DNA of 64,000 nucleotides from Limibacillus halophilus (GTDB lineage Bacteria; Pseudomonadota; Alphaproteobacteria; Kiloniellales; CECT-8803), in NCBI RefSeq assembly GCF_014191775.1, contig NZ_JACHXA010000002.1, positions 496,001 through 560,000 on the forward strand. Direction: 5' to 3'. Positions 52,504-62,879 of this stretch are shown piece after piece. The notes beneath the pieces are model-generated. The model searched no databases. It was not told the origin of the DNA and saw nothing but the letters and a program-made list of their open reading frames with translations. How positions within the stretch are numbered: position 1 is the first letter of the stretch; every line of letters starts with the position of its first letter. A program made the position numbers and the translations under genes.

Positions 52504-52531
52504 AGGCGGGAAACCGAAAGGCTCCCCGCCT
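52504..52531. terminator. Candidate bidirectional terminator between mlaC and ettA
   Basis: AGGCGGG at 52504-52510 pairs with CCCGCCT at 52525-52531, with a further inner AACC/GGCT partial pairing, between two convergent genes. No clear T run follows on either strand, so the call is tentative. Confidence 0.4.
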
Positions 52532-52553
52532 CTATTGCCGATCCGAAACCCGT

Positions 52554-54227
<1,674 letters not shown>

Positions 54228-54553
54228 GGGTATCCCTTGGGTTTTGGCAGGACGCGCCCGATTGCTATCGGGTCGCTTCTTATATCGCACCGCGTGATGA
54301 AGGAGTCGGCGCGGGTTTTACCCTATCCCAGGCAGCCGTGCAATGTGATCGCAGCGCTCCCCTCACGCTTGCCGCCGGAAGGTATCGCCAAGCACCACGC
54401 CGCACTTGCGGTCCGGACATAAGCGAGGAACTATAGGTTTGTATGACAGTGATTGATCGAGCCATTTCGTTCTGCCGAAACACCGTTTGGGAGCCATCAA
54501 TCGATGCAGTCAGCCAAAACCGGGTTTAGCACTGACGGGGAGACTCCGGCGTG
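54228..54553. other. Intergenic spacer between ettA and the unknown gene
   Basis: A 326-base divergent spacer. Apart from the ettA leader hairpin at 54257-54272 and the GGGGAG ribosome-binding site of the plus-strand gene at 54537-54542, I see no coding frame or structured element. It should hold the promoters of both genes. Confidence 0.5.
54257..54272 (-). other. Short hairpin in the ettA leader
   Basis: CCCGAT and ATCGGG with a four-base loop, 30 bases upstream of the ettA start. Small and perfect; a role in ettA leader regulation is only possible. Confidence 0.3.
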
Positions 54554-55231
54554 ATGGGCGGCCAACCGAACTCCGAAGGTATCGGGCAGCGGATATCAGC
54601 GTTCCTGGGAACGCTTCGTCAATATGTGGGGCTGTCGGGCAGTAGGAAACGCGAGCCGCTCAACGACCCGGAAAGCTTACGCACGTTTCTGGAAACACGC
54701 GCCAGCTTGGTCGCGCAAACCTCACTGTACGGTTATCTGCGGACCCGTGCCGGGTCACGCTATCCTGACCTCTTCGACGATGACAATTTCGTTGTGTCCA
54801 TCAATATCGCCAAGTGGCAGATCTGGCTGGATTGTCTGAGCGATCTGTCAATCTACACCGGGGCATTGGTCATTCAGCGCAGCGACATTGAAGAGGATCG
54901 CCTCGCGCTGTTCATGGAGTCTCTGGTTGAATCCATTATTGCCGATGCCGGGTGGCCCCACGAAGCCGGGATGGCCTTCCCGGAACACGCCGAAGGTGTT
55001 CTGACACGCATTCGGCATTGCACTTGGAGCACCATAGAAGACGGTGAAGATGCTTTTTCGCGAAGTCCTGACTCCCTTGTTACCTGGACCCCTATCATCG
55101 ATGAGCTAAAGCAATTGGATGCATCCATCGTCCGCAATTCCGTGCGCTATCGTTGGCAGGAGATCCGCCGCGAGTATCGTGATCTCTTGGATGCCGAATC
55201 CCTCGTCCAGAGATTGCCGCCTACAATTTGA
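54554..55231 (+). CDS. Protein of unknown function
   Basis: A 225-residue soluble protein I do not recognise. It is mostly helical, rich in Trp and Leu, with no signal peptide, no membrane segment and no recognised catalytic motif. Notable stretches are RASLVAQTSLYGYLRTRAG, FVVSINIAKWQIWLDCLSDLS, and a C-terminal RYRWQEIRREYRDLLDAESL helix. The ATG at 54554 follows GGGGAG; an adjacent GTG at 54551 has slightly better spacing. Codon pattern and ribosome-binding site support a real gene. It converges on the exonuclease-CBS-DUF294 gene 17 bases away. Confidence 0.72.
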   Translation: MGGQPNSEGIGQRISAFLGTLRQYVGLSGSRKREPLNDPESLRTFLETRASLVAQTSLYGYLRTRAGSRYPDLFDDDNFVVSINIAKWQIWLDCLSDLSIYTGALVIQRSDIEEDRLALFMESLVESIIADAGWPHEAGMAFPEHAEGVLTRIRHCTWSTIEDGEDAFSRSPDSLVTWTPIIDELKQLDASIVRNSVRYRWQEIRREYRDLLDAESLVQRLPPTI

Positions 55232-55248
55232 AGCCTGTACGCTTCGTT

Positions 55249-57360
55249 CTATCGGGACACCGCGTTACGCAGATCATCGACGATTTCCCTCAGATGCCCC
55301 AGACCAGACAAAAGGTCCTTCTTGTCCGATCGACGCATATCCTTCAGGGCAACGCGACTGGAAGGACGAATCCCTTCTGCGAGGTCCGAGAGCTGCTGAC
55401 GCAGTATTGCTGTCATAAGTTGGCTTTGCAGGGTGAGCAGAATCTCCGCATCCGCTTCGGCAAGATTGCCGAAGACCACCGCGTCACGCAGGCGTTCAGG
55501 CGTTGCCCGGGACTTTGATGCGGCCCTCAGTCCCAGCGTTCTGGCCAAACTAACGAGAGGCAACAGCCCATCGCGTTTCAGGTCTACCCTTCCCTCCTCC
55601 AACGGCAAGCGATTGAAAAGGCTAAAACGCGGCGCAACGGCGGAAACGGAGTCTGCCAGATAGGTCAAAAACCCGATGGACTCCGATGCCTGTTGGATAG
55701 CGTCGTTCTTGATTGCGCGCGCAATTTCGGCGGGCCCCACGACCGGGGCGAGATCGAAGAAAATATCAACATTCAATAGATCCTCGGGGCTTGCCTTGCG
55801 CAGCCAGCCGTCGACGCGGCCACGCCAGTCGGCGACATTGCCGCGCCATAGCGCATTCTTGACCATGATGCCGCCTTTACAGCGCGGCACTCCTGCCGCA
55901 TCCAGAAGATCGGCCATGCGCTCCCCCAGGGCTGCAAACCAGGGATCGTCCGCCTCACCACCCTCGTGGATCAGGGCATTGTCCTGATCGGCGCCCAGAA
56001 GGCTCTCTCCGCGACCTCCCGACCCCAGCACAATGACGCACCAAGGCGCCGGCGCCGGTCCCAATCCCTGCGCTTCCACTGCCTGTGCCGCTAGCTCAGC
56101 CGCCCGCGCGGTCAAGGACTGCAATTCCTGCGACACGAAGCGCGCGATCTCCAGCCCGTCCAGGTCTTCCGTTAACAGTCCGCCCGCCACCTCCGGAACC
56201 CGCGCGAAGGCTGCAGCCAAGCCTTGCAGGTCTTTCGCCGTCACCAGAGCGTCATCAAGCATCACAGCGCCGCGCGCGCGATGATCCAGCAGGTCCCGCT
56301 GGGAAATCATGCCGAGCGCCGAACCGTCGTTTCCCGCCACGCAAATGTGCCGGATCCCCAACCGGTCCATTCGGCCAAGCGCCCGGTAAAGCATATCTTC
56401 GGCACCCAGGGTTTCCACCGGTGCAGACATCACAGATGATACCGGCGCATCATCGATATCGACCGTACCTTCCGCCAACAGGCGCAGCAGATCACGTTCG
56501 GTAAAGATTCCAATCGGCGGCGAAGCAGGTTCGCCGATCAGCAAAGCCCCCACCTTGCACTCGACCATCCGCTGCACCGCCTTGCGGAGGGTCGTAGCAC
56601 CGGGAACCATGATCGGCGGACGCCGCATATGATCGGCCAACCGTGCCTGGAAGGCATGGCTATCGATCCGGAACTCACCGCTCGTTTCGCCCGGATCCAT
56701 GTGATTTCCGGGTGCCGTGTGCCAGCCTGCTTGTACCTCCCGGCGCTGGATATCGTCGCGCCCGGCCGCAAAGGCCTGCGCCTCCGCAAGCGTCCTGATA
56801 TCACGCTCCCGAAGCAGGTCCAAAAGACGCGACCATGCTTGCGCTGTCGCCTCGCAATCGCCCATTGCGTCGTGCCGCCTGGTGATCGTTACATCCAGAA
56901 ACGCCGCCACTGTTTCCAAGGCAAGATCAGGCAGCGCTGGTTGTAAGGCGCCCAGCAATTGACCGACATCCAATTGCTGCGGATCACGCCAAGCCACCCC
57001 TATTCGCGCAGCCTCATGCTTGAGTATCGCCAAATCAAAAGCGATATGGTGGCCGACCACGACCCGATCGGAAATCAGATCGGCGATGGACCCGTACAGA
57101 TCGGAAAACCGGGACGCATCGGCAACCTGTTGGTCATCTATGCCGTGAACGCGCGTGGCTGCCGGTGGGATGGACACCCCGGGATTTACCAGTTGGTTCA
57201 ATTGTGGTTCCGGGAGCACGCGGGCGCCTGCCATGGCAATACCGGCGATCTGAACGAGCCTGTCCTCCTTCACGTTGAGTCCGGTGGTCTCCAGGTCCAG
57301 CACCAGAACAGGCAAAGCCACCAGCGGCGTGTGACCAGCAGGTGGCAATTTGCCTGGCAT
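55249..57360 (-). CDS. Exonuclease-CBS-DUF294 nucleotidyltransferase fusion protein
   Basis: A 703-residue four-part protein. Residues about 15-180: DEDDh 3'-5' exonuclease domain with all five residues (D22, E24, D109, H163, D168). Residues about 235-365: CBS pair (PPIGIFTERDLLRLL and GMISQRDLLDH), likely to bind adenosine nucleotides. Residues about 390-530: DUF294 nucleotidyltransferase-like domain with GSGGRGES at 446-453 and D458/D460 as probable metal ligands, as in GlnD-type enzymes. Residues about 545-700: helical DUF294 C-terminal domain. ATG at 57360 has GAGGAG nine bases upstream. The combination implies a regulated nuclease and nucleotidyl-transfer activity; substrate unknown. Confidence 0.9.
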   Translation of the reverse strand: MPGKLPPAGHTPLVALPVLVLDLETTGLNVKEDRLVQIAGIAMAGARVLPEPQLNQLVNPGVSIPPAATRVHGIDDQQVADASRFSDLYGSIADLISDRVVVGHHIAFDLAILKHEAARIGVAWRDPQQLDVGQLLGALQPALPDLALETVAAFLDVTITRRHDAMGDCEATAQAWSRLLDLLRERDIRTLAEAQAFAAGRDDIQRREVQAGWHTAPGNHMDPGETSGEFRIDSHAFQARLADHMRRPPIMVPGATTLRKAVQRMVECKVGALLIGEPASPPIGIFTERDLLRLLAEGTVDIDDAPVSSVMSAPVETLGAEDMLYRALGRMDRLGIRHICVAGNDGSALGMISQRDLLDHRARGAVMLDDALVTAKDLQGLAAAFARVPEVAGGLLTEDLDGLEIARFVSQELQSLTARAAELAAQAVEAQGLGPAPAPWCVIVLGSGGRGESLLGADQDNALIHEGGEADDPWFAALGERMADLLDAAGVPRCKGGIMVKNALWRGNVADWRGRVDGWLRKASPEDLLNVDIFFDLAPVVGPAEIARAIKNDAIQQASESIGFLTYLADSVSAVAPRFSLFNRLPLEEGRVDLKRDGLLPLVSLARTLGLRAASKSRATPERLRDAVVFGNLAEADAEILLTLQSQLMTAILRQQLSDLAEGIRPSSRVALKDMRRSDKKDLLSGLGHLREIVDDLRNAVSR

Positions 57361-57378
57361 GCCCAAGCTCTCCTCAGG

Positions 57379-57735
57379 TTAATTGACGATCTTACCGATC
57401 AGATAAGCAACACCCTGGCCAATCTCGCTTTCCAGCGGAAAGGAAAGCATTCCCATGACCGAGTATCCGAGCAGCCACGGCATAAGATAAAATCGTGTCA
57501 TAAAAAAGAACCAAGCCACAAACAGCGGTACCATTGGTGGAATCAAGAAACCTGGTGTCACTGGCTTGAAAACGCGAAGGATCGGGTCGGTAACCTTCAC
57601 GAAAAACTGCATAAAGAAGAATTGGCTTTTCTCCGGCAGAAACAGCCCCATCCCAAATCGCCCGATCAAGGTCCACATGATCATGCCGAGAAGGTAATCG
57701 ATTATAATTGCCCATAAGGGAATCGCACTAAGCAT
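57379..57735 (-). CDS. Small inner-membrane protein, YggT-like
   Basis: A 118-residue hydrophobic protein with about three membrane segments (residues 5-30, 63-80, 84-110) and a central VTDPILRVFKPVTPGFL, similar to the DPhhRPhRRhhP motif of YggT proteins, although it has only one such unit and longer hydrophobic ends. Function is not known. It starts 18 bases before the exonuclease-CBS-DUF294 gene on the same strand and is probably co-transcribed; a terminator for the symporter gene lies just upstream. Confidence 0.7.
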   Translation of the reverse strand: MLSAIPLWAIIIDYLLGMIMWTLIGRFGMGLFLPEKSQFFFMQFFVKVTDPILRVFKPVTPGFLIPPMVPLFVAWFFFMTRFYLMPWLLGYSVMGMLSFPLESEIGQGVAYLIGKIVN

Positions 57736-57782
57736 AGAAATCCTCCGGCGCTATGCTGCCGTGATAAAGATCAGAAAAGAAG

Positions 57783-57818
57783 AAAAAAAGCCGGGACGAG
57801 AAACTCTCGCCCCGGCTT
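57783..57818 (-). terminator. Intrinsic terminator after the SSS symporter gene
   Basis: On the minus strand AGCCGGGGCGAGAG and CTCGTCCCGGCT form a strong stem with a TTT-type loop, followed by a T run of seven. It is 18 bases past the symporter stop and separates that operon from the YggT-like gene. Confidence 0.93.
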
Positions 57819-57835
57819 CAAATGCAACATAGCGA

Positions 57836-59695
57836 CTAGTGCTGTGAACCGAGAATGGTATCGCCGCTTGGAACGCGGACTTCATCCACCATTGCTTGAG
57901 TCTCAGCATCCGGTTCCTTGGTCATCAAGGTGACCACCACCATGGCGATCAGGCTTGCCGCGGCACCGACGATGCCGAAGCGCAAATCATCAAGCCCAAT
58001 CCATGGCGTCATACCGGCGAACTTCACCATGTAGAGGTACCAAGAACCAACACCCAGTCCGACCGCCATACCGGCAATCGCACCTGGTCGGTTGGCCCGC
58101 TTCCACCAAACGCCAAGCACAAGCGGGAAGAACAGACCCGACATGGCAAAGCAGAAGGCCCAGGCCACCGCCCCGAGAATACCCGTGAGCTTCAGACTGG
58201 CGACAGCGGCGCCGGCGGCCCCGATGACGATCAGCAGGACGCGTGCAACGACCAGACGCTTCCTCGTCTCAGCCTTGGGATCGATGATCTTGTAGTAAAG
58301 ATCATGCGACAAGGCGTTGGCGATGGCGAGCAACAGTCCGTCGGCCGTGGACATCGCAGCTGCCATGCCACCCGCGGCCACGAGGCCGGAGATCACATAA
58401 GGCAAACCGGCGATTTCCGGTGTAGCCAACACGACGATGTCGCCGCGGATGAACAGTTCGTTGATCTGCAAGATTCCGTCGCCGTTACCATCGGCGACAG
58501 CAAGCATACCGACCTCGCTCCACCGTTGAATCCACTCGATGGCGTTCACATCGGCAATGGCTTTACCGATGATGCTCGTCGCGAGATTGGGATCCATGAT
58601 CTGCAGCTTGGTGAAAGTCGCAAGCGCAGGGGCCGTGAAGTAGAGCAGGAAGATGAAAACCAATGACCACGTCACCGAGTTACGCGCCGCCTTGACGGAC
58701 GGCGTGGTGAAATAGCGCATCAGAATGTGCGGCAGCGATGCCGTACCGAGCATCATAGCCGCTGCAAGAGTCACGAACTTCCACGCGGCAAGACCACCAC
58801 CGGTGTCCGCGTGAAGGGTTGTCAGGGCTTTCAAGCCCGGGAAGGTCGAAGCAGCTCCCTCGGCGGGCGCCATACCGACCTGCAACATACCCTCGAGTTC
58901 CTGAATTCGTGCGACGGCATCGCCGTAGACGAACTGAGGAATGACGCCGAAGCCCTGCTTGTTGGACATCCAGAACACCGGCAACAGGTAGGCGATGATC
59001 AGCACGATATACTGAGCGACCTGCGTCCAGGTAACGGCCCGCATTCCGCCAAGCATGGAGCACAGCAGAATGGAGATAAGTCCAAACCAGACACCGACTT
59101 CAAACGGGATCTGCAAGGCACGCGATGCAATGGTACCCGTCGCGTTGATCTGCGCCGTCACGTAGGTGAAGGAAGCGATCACCAAAACCAGAACAGCGAG
59201 GAAACGTGTCAGGTTTCCGCCGTAGCGCGTACCGATGAAGTCCGGCACCGTATAACAACCGAACTTGCGCAGATAGGGTGCCATCAAGACCGACACCAGC
59301 ACGTAACCGCCGGTCCAGCCAACCACGAAGGCAAGGTACCCGTGACCGCCGAAGTAGATACCGCCGGCCATCGCCACGAACGATGCACCAGACATCCAGT
59401 CTGCCGCTGTTGCCATGCCGTTGAACACCGCAGGCACTTGCCGCCCGGCAACATAGTAGGCGTCGACCTGCATGGTGCGGGAAAGCCACCCGATGAGGGC
59501 GTAGATGAAAATCGTGAAGGACAGGAACAGGATGCCGATGACGTCAGCACTCACTCCCATCGTTTCAAGAACCGCCATTAGAGCGAAGAATAGTAGAAAA
59601 CCACCCGTGTAGAATCCGTAGATCTTGGGCAGATTGTCGATGAAGTTCCCCTTCATCCTGAAGAGGCCACCGAATGGATCGTTTACGTTTGACAT
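57836..59695 (-). CDS. Sodium:solute symporter (SSS family), large subunit
   Basis: A 619-residue SSS-family permease with about 13-14 hydrophobic segments. Family motifs include YYVAGRQVPAVFNGMATAADWMSGASFVAMAG (the helix 1-2 sodium site), GGYVLVSVLMAPYLRKFGCYTVPDF, and TAQINATGTIASRAL. It is closest in type to ActP/YjcG-like cation:acetate symporters and the SSS members partnered by DUF4212. It contains an inserted loop (about residues 255-290, 390-440) with an EF-hand-like DGNGDGILQINEL. The small subunit gene lies 14 bases upstream. Substrate is probably a short-chain organic acid or amino acid, not proven. Confidence 0.9.
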   Translation of the reverse strand: MSNVNDPFGGLFRMKGNFIDNLPKIYGFYTGGFLLFFALMAVLETMGVSADVIGILFLSFTIFIYALIGWLSRTMQVDAYYVAGRQVPAVFNGMATAADWMSGASFVAMAGGIYFGGHGYLAFVVGWTGGYVLVSVLMAPYLRKFGCYTVPDFIGTRYGGNLTRFLAVLVLVIASFTYVTAQINATGTIASRALQIPFEVGVWFGLISILLCSMLGGMRAVTWTQVAQYIVLIIAYLLPVFWMSNKQGFGVIPQFVYGDAVARIQELEGMLQVGMAPAEGAASTFPGLKALTTLHADTGGGLAAWKFVTLAAAMMLGTASLPHILMRYFTTPSVKAARNSVTWSLVFIFLLYFTAPALATFTKLQIMDPNLATSIIGKAIADVNAIEWIQRWSEVGMLAVADGNGDGILQINELFIRGDIVVLATPEIAGLPYVISGLVAAGGMAAAMSTADGLLLAIANALSHDLYYKIIDPKAETRKRLVVARVLLIVIGAAGAAVASLKLTGILGAVAWAFCFAMSGLFFPLVLGVWWKRANRPGAIAGMAVGLGVGSWYLYMVKFAGMTPWIGLDDLRFGIVGAAASLIAMVVVTLMTKEPDAETQAMVDEVRVPSGDTILGSQH

Positions 59696-59709
59696 GATCG
59701 TGTCCCCCC

Positions 59710-59976
59710 TCAGCTTTCTTCGGCGACGCCACAGTCCTGATCAATCCTGTCCTGCTGCTTCGCAAACAAGAAGAGCTGGACAACGAAAGCGATCAGGGAA
59801 CCCTGGGCAGCCATGTAAAAGCCAAGCGGCCAGCCGAAGAAGTTAATGCTGTTGAGGCTGGACGCGAACAAATGCACCAAATAAGCGAAGAAAAACCATA
59901 CGACCAAGTGCTTGATCATCAGCGCCTTGGTTCGCTTCCAGTGTTCTTCGCGACGTTGTGTTGTATCCGTATTCAC
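59710..59976 (-). CDS. DUF4212 symporter small subunit
   Basis: An 88-residue two-helix membrane protein. The DUF4212 pattern is present: REEHWKRTKALMIKHLVVWFF, then FFGWPLGFYMAAQGSLIAFV. These proteins are found immediately upstream of SSS symporter genes and are regarded as a small subunit. ATG at 59976 has GGGAGG upstream and the symporter gene follows after 14 bases. Confidence 0.93.
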   Translation of the reverse strand: MNTDTTQRREEHWKRTKALMIKHLVVWFFFAYLVHLFASSLNSINFFGWPLGFYMAAQGSLIAFVVQLFLFAKQQDRIDQDCGVAEES

Positions 59977-60514
59977 CGAGTTTCCTCCCGTTCAAATCGC
60001 GGTGTTAGGACTTCGTCGAATGCAAAGCAGGAACACACAAACATTTTGGTAGATTCGGAACTAAGTTGCGCGTGCCTCCCGCTAAACAGTTCACCGTTTT
60101 ACTGTACCCGACTCTTTATTATTTATTTGTAGACGGCTACCAACCGAGAACCCTCGGCCAAATCGGGCGCTCTTATTTCAGAGCATTGCAACTAGAGGGA
60201 AAAGTACAAGTCATTCCCCGACCTATTCCCCCTGCAGATAAACCCGGATAACCGCTGCAAACGCATCAATTACCCGGGGCATATCGGATCAGACAACTCC
60301 TTCGCCTATCCGAATATGATTATATATTATAGCAGACCTCCTTCACAATACAGCTTTAAGCACATCTGACGGGCGTACCGGTGAGGGGCCTTTTGGGTGA
60401 GCGCTCATCATTTTTTGAACTTCCTGTTTCAGTCATTTGGGTGAATGGAGGTTCACAAATGTTGGCCTTTTAAGGCATGCTTTACGGTGAAGATCCACTT
60501 TTTGAGCTAGCGTT
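59977..60514. other. 538-base intergenic region between DUF4212 and the small membrane protein
   Basis: AT-rich divergent spacer. A short stretch around 60320-60345 (ATGATTATATATTATAG) is the most AT-rich part and may hold promoters, which I cannot assign. At 60459-60473 a GGAGG ribosome-binding site precedes a five-codon frame (MLAF plus stop), 41 bases before the next gene. No conserved RNA or longer convincing frame. Confidence 0.5.
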
Positions 60515-60883
60515 ATGGAGCGGATCGAGCGAACGGCGGAGCTTTCCGTGCTGCGAGCCCTGGCATTTATCGGCTTTGGCATTACCATATTAATGATGGG
60601 CCTTAGCTACGATGCCGCATTGGCCTTTCTGATCGGCGCTAATTTATCCATCTTGTTGGCTGCAATCCTGGTTCTCCGCGGTTTAACGGCCCCGCGACGC
60701 GACAGTCGATCAACCCATGCCTGGATCATGTTGGGTGGAGATTTCGGTGGCGTACCGCGAGAGCGCGTACAGGCGGTTCTGGGCTTGATACTGCAGCGCG
60801 TTTACTACAAATACGCCCTGCGAGCCGGCATCATCGGGATGATCCTTTGGGGCATCAGCGCAGCAATCCGTTTTGCCCTCTGA
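60515..60883 (+). CDS. Small membrane protein of unknown function
   Basis: A 122-residue protein with three hydrophobic segments (about residues 10-28, 30-53 and 100-120) flanking a polar middle (GLTAPRRDSRSTHAWIMLGG then FGGVPRERVQAVLGLILQRVYY). No family is recognised. It may be a single-gene unit; its 3' end nearly abuts the convergent Asp/Glu racemase-like gene (16 bases). Presence of a start ATG without a strong ribosome-binding site makes the start less sure. Confidence 0.65.
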   Translation: MERIERTAELSVLRALAFIGFGITILMMGLSYDAALAFLIGANLSILLAAILVLRGLTAPRRDSRSTHAWIMLGGDFGGVPRERVQAVLGLILQRVYYKYALRAGIIGMILWGISAAIRFAL

Positions 60884-60899
60884 CGGTCCCCTGGCACCG

Positions 60900-61646
60900 C
60901 TAAGCCAAACTAAAAAGACGACCCGCCCCCGCGATGGGATCAGCGACGCCGGTCACGCGCAGCATGTGCCAAGCCAGCACCTGATTGCTGCAAAGCGCGG
61001 GTTTGTCGATCAGCGACTCGACCTCCTCGATGGCTTCGAAGGCGCGTAGATTGGTGCAGGAAGCAAAAACCGCATCACATGTGTCACTGCTTCCGACCTC
61101 TACCATCGCCCGAATGATCGAATGGCGGTCGATGCGGGCGACCTTCCACTCTTCCTTTTCACCGAACTCGCCAAACGAAGTAACTTGGACCTTGGCTTGT
61201 TCCAACCGCTGCCGTAAGGCATCGGAAACCTTCTCCACATAAGGGCTGACCATTCCCAAGCGCGTGATCCCCAAGGCCCGGCATGCCGCCTTGAGGGCGG
61301 TCATGGGATTGGTAACCCGGGCCTCCGGATGTGCCTGTTGCACCATGGCCTCTACCCGTGACTCGCCCAAGACCGTAGCGCCAGAGGTGCAGGCATAGCC
61401 AATGACATCGAACGTTGAGGCAGTTGGAAAAAGCCCCGCAGCCGTCGGCAGCGCCTGCTCCATTTCACTCAATGTCTCTACCGTGACTTCCAGAGAGCTG
61501 GGAATCCGGCTGTGATAAAGCCAAAGATCGTCGGGCAACCTAAGCGCACGGAAATCCCGCTCGATGGTTTCATCGGTCTTCAGCACGATCAGCCCGAGTT
61601 TCCGGCGCGCATCGCTGCCTTCATTCAGTCGGTAGGGTAACTGCAT
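60900..61646 (-). CDS. Asp/Glu racemase-superfamily enzyme (maleate isomerase / arylmalonate decarboxylase-like)
   Basis: A 248-residue cofactor-free enzyme. The two catalytic cysteines are C86 (GYACTSGATVLG) and C197 (FASCTNLRAFEAI), in the positions of maleate isomerase, arylmalonate decarboxylase and the EutA protein of ectoine utilisation. It is last of three same-strand genes, 39 bases after an M24 peptidase-like gene and downstream of diaminopropionate ammonia-lyase. The reaction cannot be stated; an isomerisation or racemisation of a product of that operon is likely. Confidence 0.87.
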   Translation of the reverse strand: MQLPYRLNEGSDARRKLGLIVLKTDETIERDFRALRLPDDLWLYHSRIPSSLEVTVETLSEMEQALPTAAGLFPTASTFDVIGYACTSGATVLGESRVEAMVQQAHPEARVTNPMTALKAACRALGITRLGMVSPYVEKVSDALRQRLEQAKVQVTSFGEFGEKEEWKVARIDRHSIIRAMVEVGSSDTCDAVFASCTNLRAFEAIEEVESLIDKPALCSNQVLAWHMLRVTGVADPIAGAGRLFSLA

Positions 61647-61685
61647 TATCGATCCCCTCTCTGACCGGCCCGCCTCATGCTGGAA

Positions 61686-62879
61686 CTATCGAATAATCGG
61701 AATCTCGGCCGCGGCGCGCCGCGTCAGGAGATGCGCGCCGTCCGGGCGAATCACAATGTTTTCCTCATGTACCATCACATGACCCGGCTCGAAGGTCATA
61801 CCTGGTTCCAGAGTCAATATCATGCCGGGTTCCAATCGTGTTTCGTCACCTGGTCGGTTCGATGGCCATTCGGTCAACTGCATTCCCAGGCCATGCCCAA
61901 GGCGCCCCACGTCATTACCCATTGCCCCCGCCCTGTCCATCACGTCCTGCATAGCGGCAAAAACTTCAGAGCAACTTGCGCCCGGCTTCGCTGCTGCCAG
62001 CCCCGCTTCCGTTGCCTCGTAAACCGCGGCGTAGGCTCGCTTCACGGCATCGGACGCGTGACCAAACGCATAGTTGCGATCGAAGTCGCAGAAATAACCG
62101 TCGAAAATCGAGCCTGTATCCAAGATCAAAATGTCGCCGGCGGCGACGGGCCGGTTCGATGGTGGGGATATAATATCGCCATATCCGCCCGGACCGGCAC
62201 CTCCCACCAGGTAGGCAACGTCATCGGCGCCGCGCTTCAGACATTCGATCTTGAAGCGGCGAAATATCTCGATTTCGCTCATACCCTGGTGCAGCAAGCC
62301 GGGCAGGTCTTCGAAGACTCCTGAAACCAAGTCACAGATGTAGGCGATTTTCTCGATTTCGGCTTCTGATTTAACCTGGCGAAGGCTTCGCAAAATGGCT
62401 GAGGCATCCTGGATGGCGATCCCCGGCAGCCACTCCAGCAAAATCCGGTAATCGCCAAGCGGCATCCGCAGGTGCGTCTCTGGCCCTTCGGGCAAACCCA
62501 CCGCGCCGTTTGGTCCAACAAGCTCCAACAAGGTCGCGGCAAGCAATGACACGCCTTCGTCGTCGGGGGCAGGCGAAGACCAGGTGCGGATATCCTCGAC
62601 CCAGGTGCGCGCCATGCATTCCTTACCGATGGCGGGAATGACGGCGACCGGCTTTCCTTGCTTGGGGAGGATCAGGAACCAAGGTCGCGTCGGGCTTTGC
62701 CAGAACTGTGTCAGGAAGCCGGAAAAGTAACGGACTTCCGGCTCGGTCGTCAGCAACAAGGCATCCAGACCCTGGGCTTCCATCAGCGCCTGGGCCCGCG
62801 TGGTCCGATTCACGAACTCCTGGTCCGGAAATCCACGTCGCGGTGCGCTCGATTGCTTGTCGTTCCCGGCGTCAGGCAT
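61686..62879 (-). CDS. M24-family peptidase-like hydrolase
   Basis: A 397-residue creatinase/aminopeptidase P-fold protein. Creatinase-N domain about residues 20-155 (ALMEAQGLDALLLTTEPEVRYFSGFL), pita-bread domain about 165-390 with the metal ligands DTGSIFDGYFCDFDR (two D), H in GRLGHGLGMQL, E in LEPGMTFEPG and E in HEENIV. It resembles M24 hydrolases of catabolic operons (such as ectoine hydrolase) more than house-keeping PepP. ATG at 62879 overlaps the end of the ammonia-lyase gene by eight bases; the frame is open further upstream but without family similarity. Confidence 0.9.
   Translation of the reverse strand: MPDAGNDKQSSAPRRGFPDQEFVNRTTRAQALMEAQGLDALLLTTEPEVRYFSGFLTQFWQSPTRPWFLILPKQGKPVAVIPAIGKECMARTWVEDIRTWSSPAPDDEGVSLLAATLLELVGPNGAVGLPEGPETHLRMPLGDYRILLEWLPGIAIQDASAILRSLRQVKSEAEIEKIAYICDLVSGVFEDLPGLLHQGMSEIEIFRRFKIECLKRGADDVAYLVGGAGPGGYGDIISPPSNRPVAAGDILILDTGSIFDGYFCDFDRNYAFGHASDAVKRAYAAVYEATEAGLAAAKPGASCSEVFAAMQDVMDRAGAMGNDVGRLGHGLGMQLTEWPSNRPGDETRLEPGMILTLEPGMTFEPGHVMVHEENIVIRPDGAHLLTRRAAAEIPIIR

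Noticed and set aside
60066-60251. 61-codon frame in the spacer upstream of DUF4212
   Set aside because: No ATG with ribosome-binding site and no similarity to a known small protein; the support is too thin.
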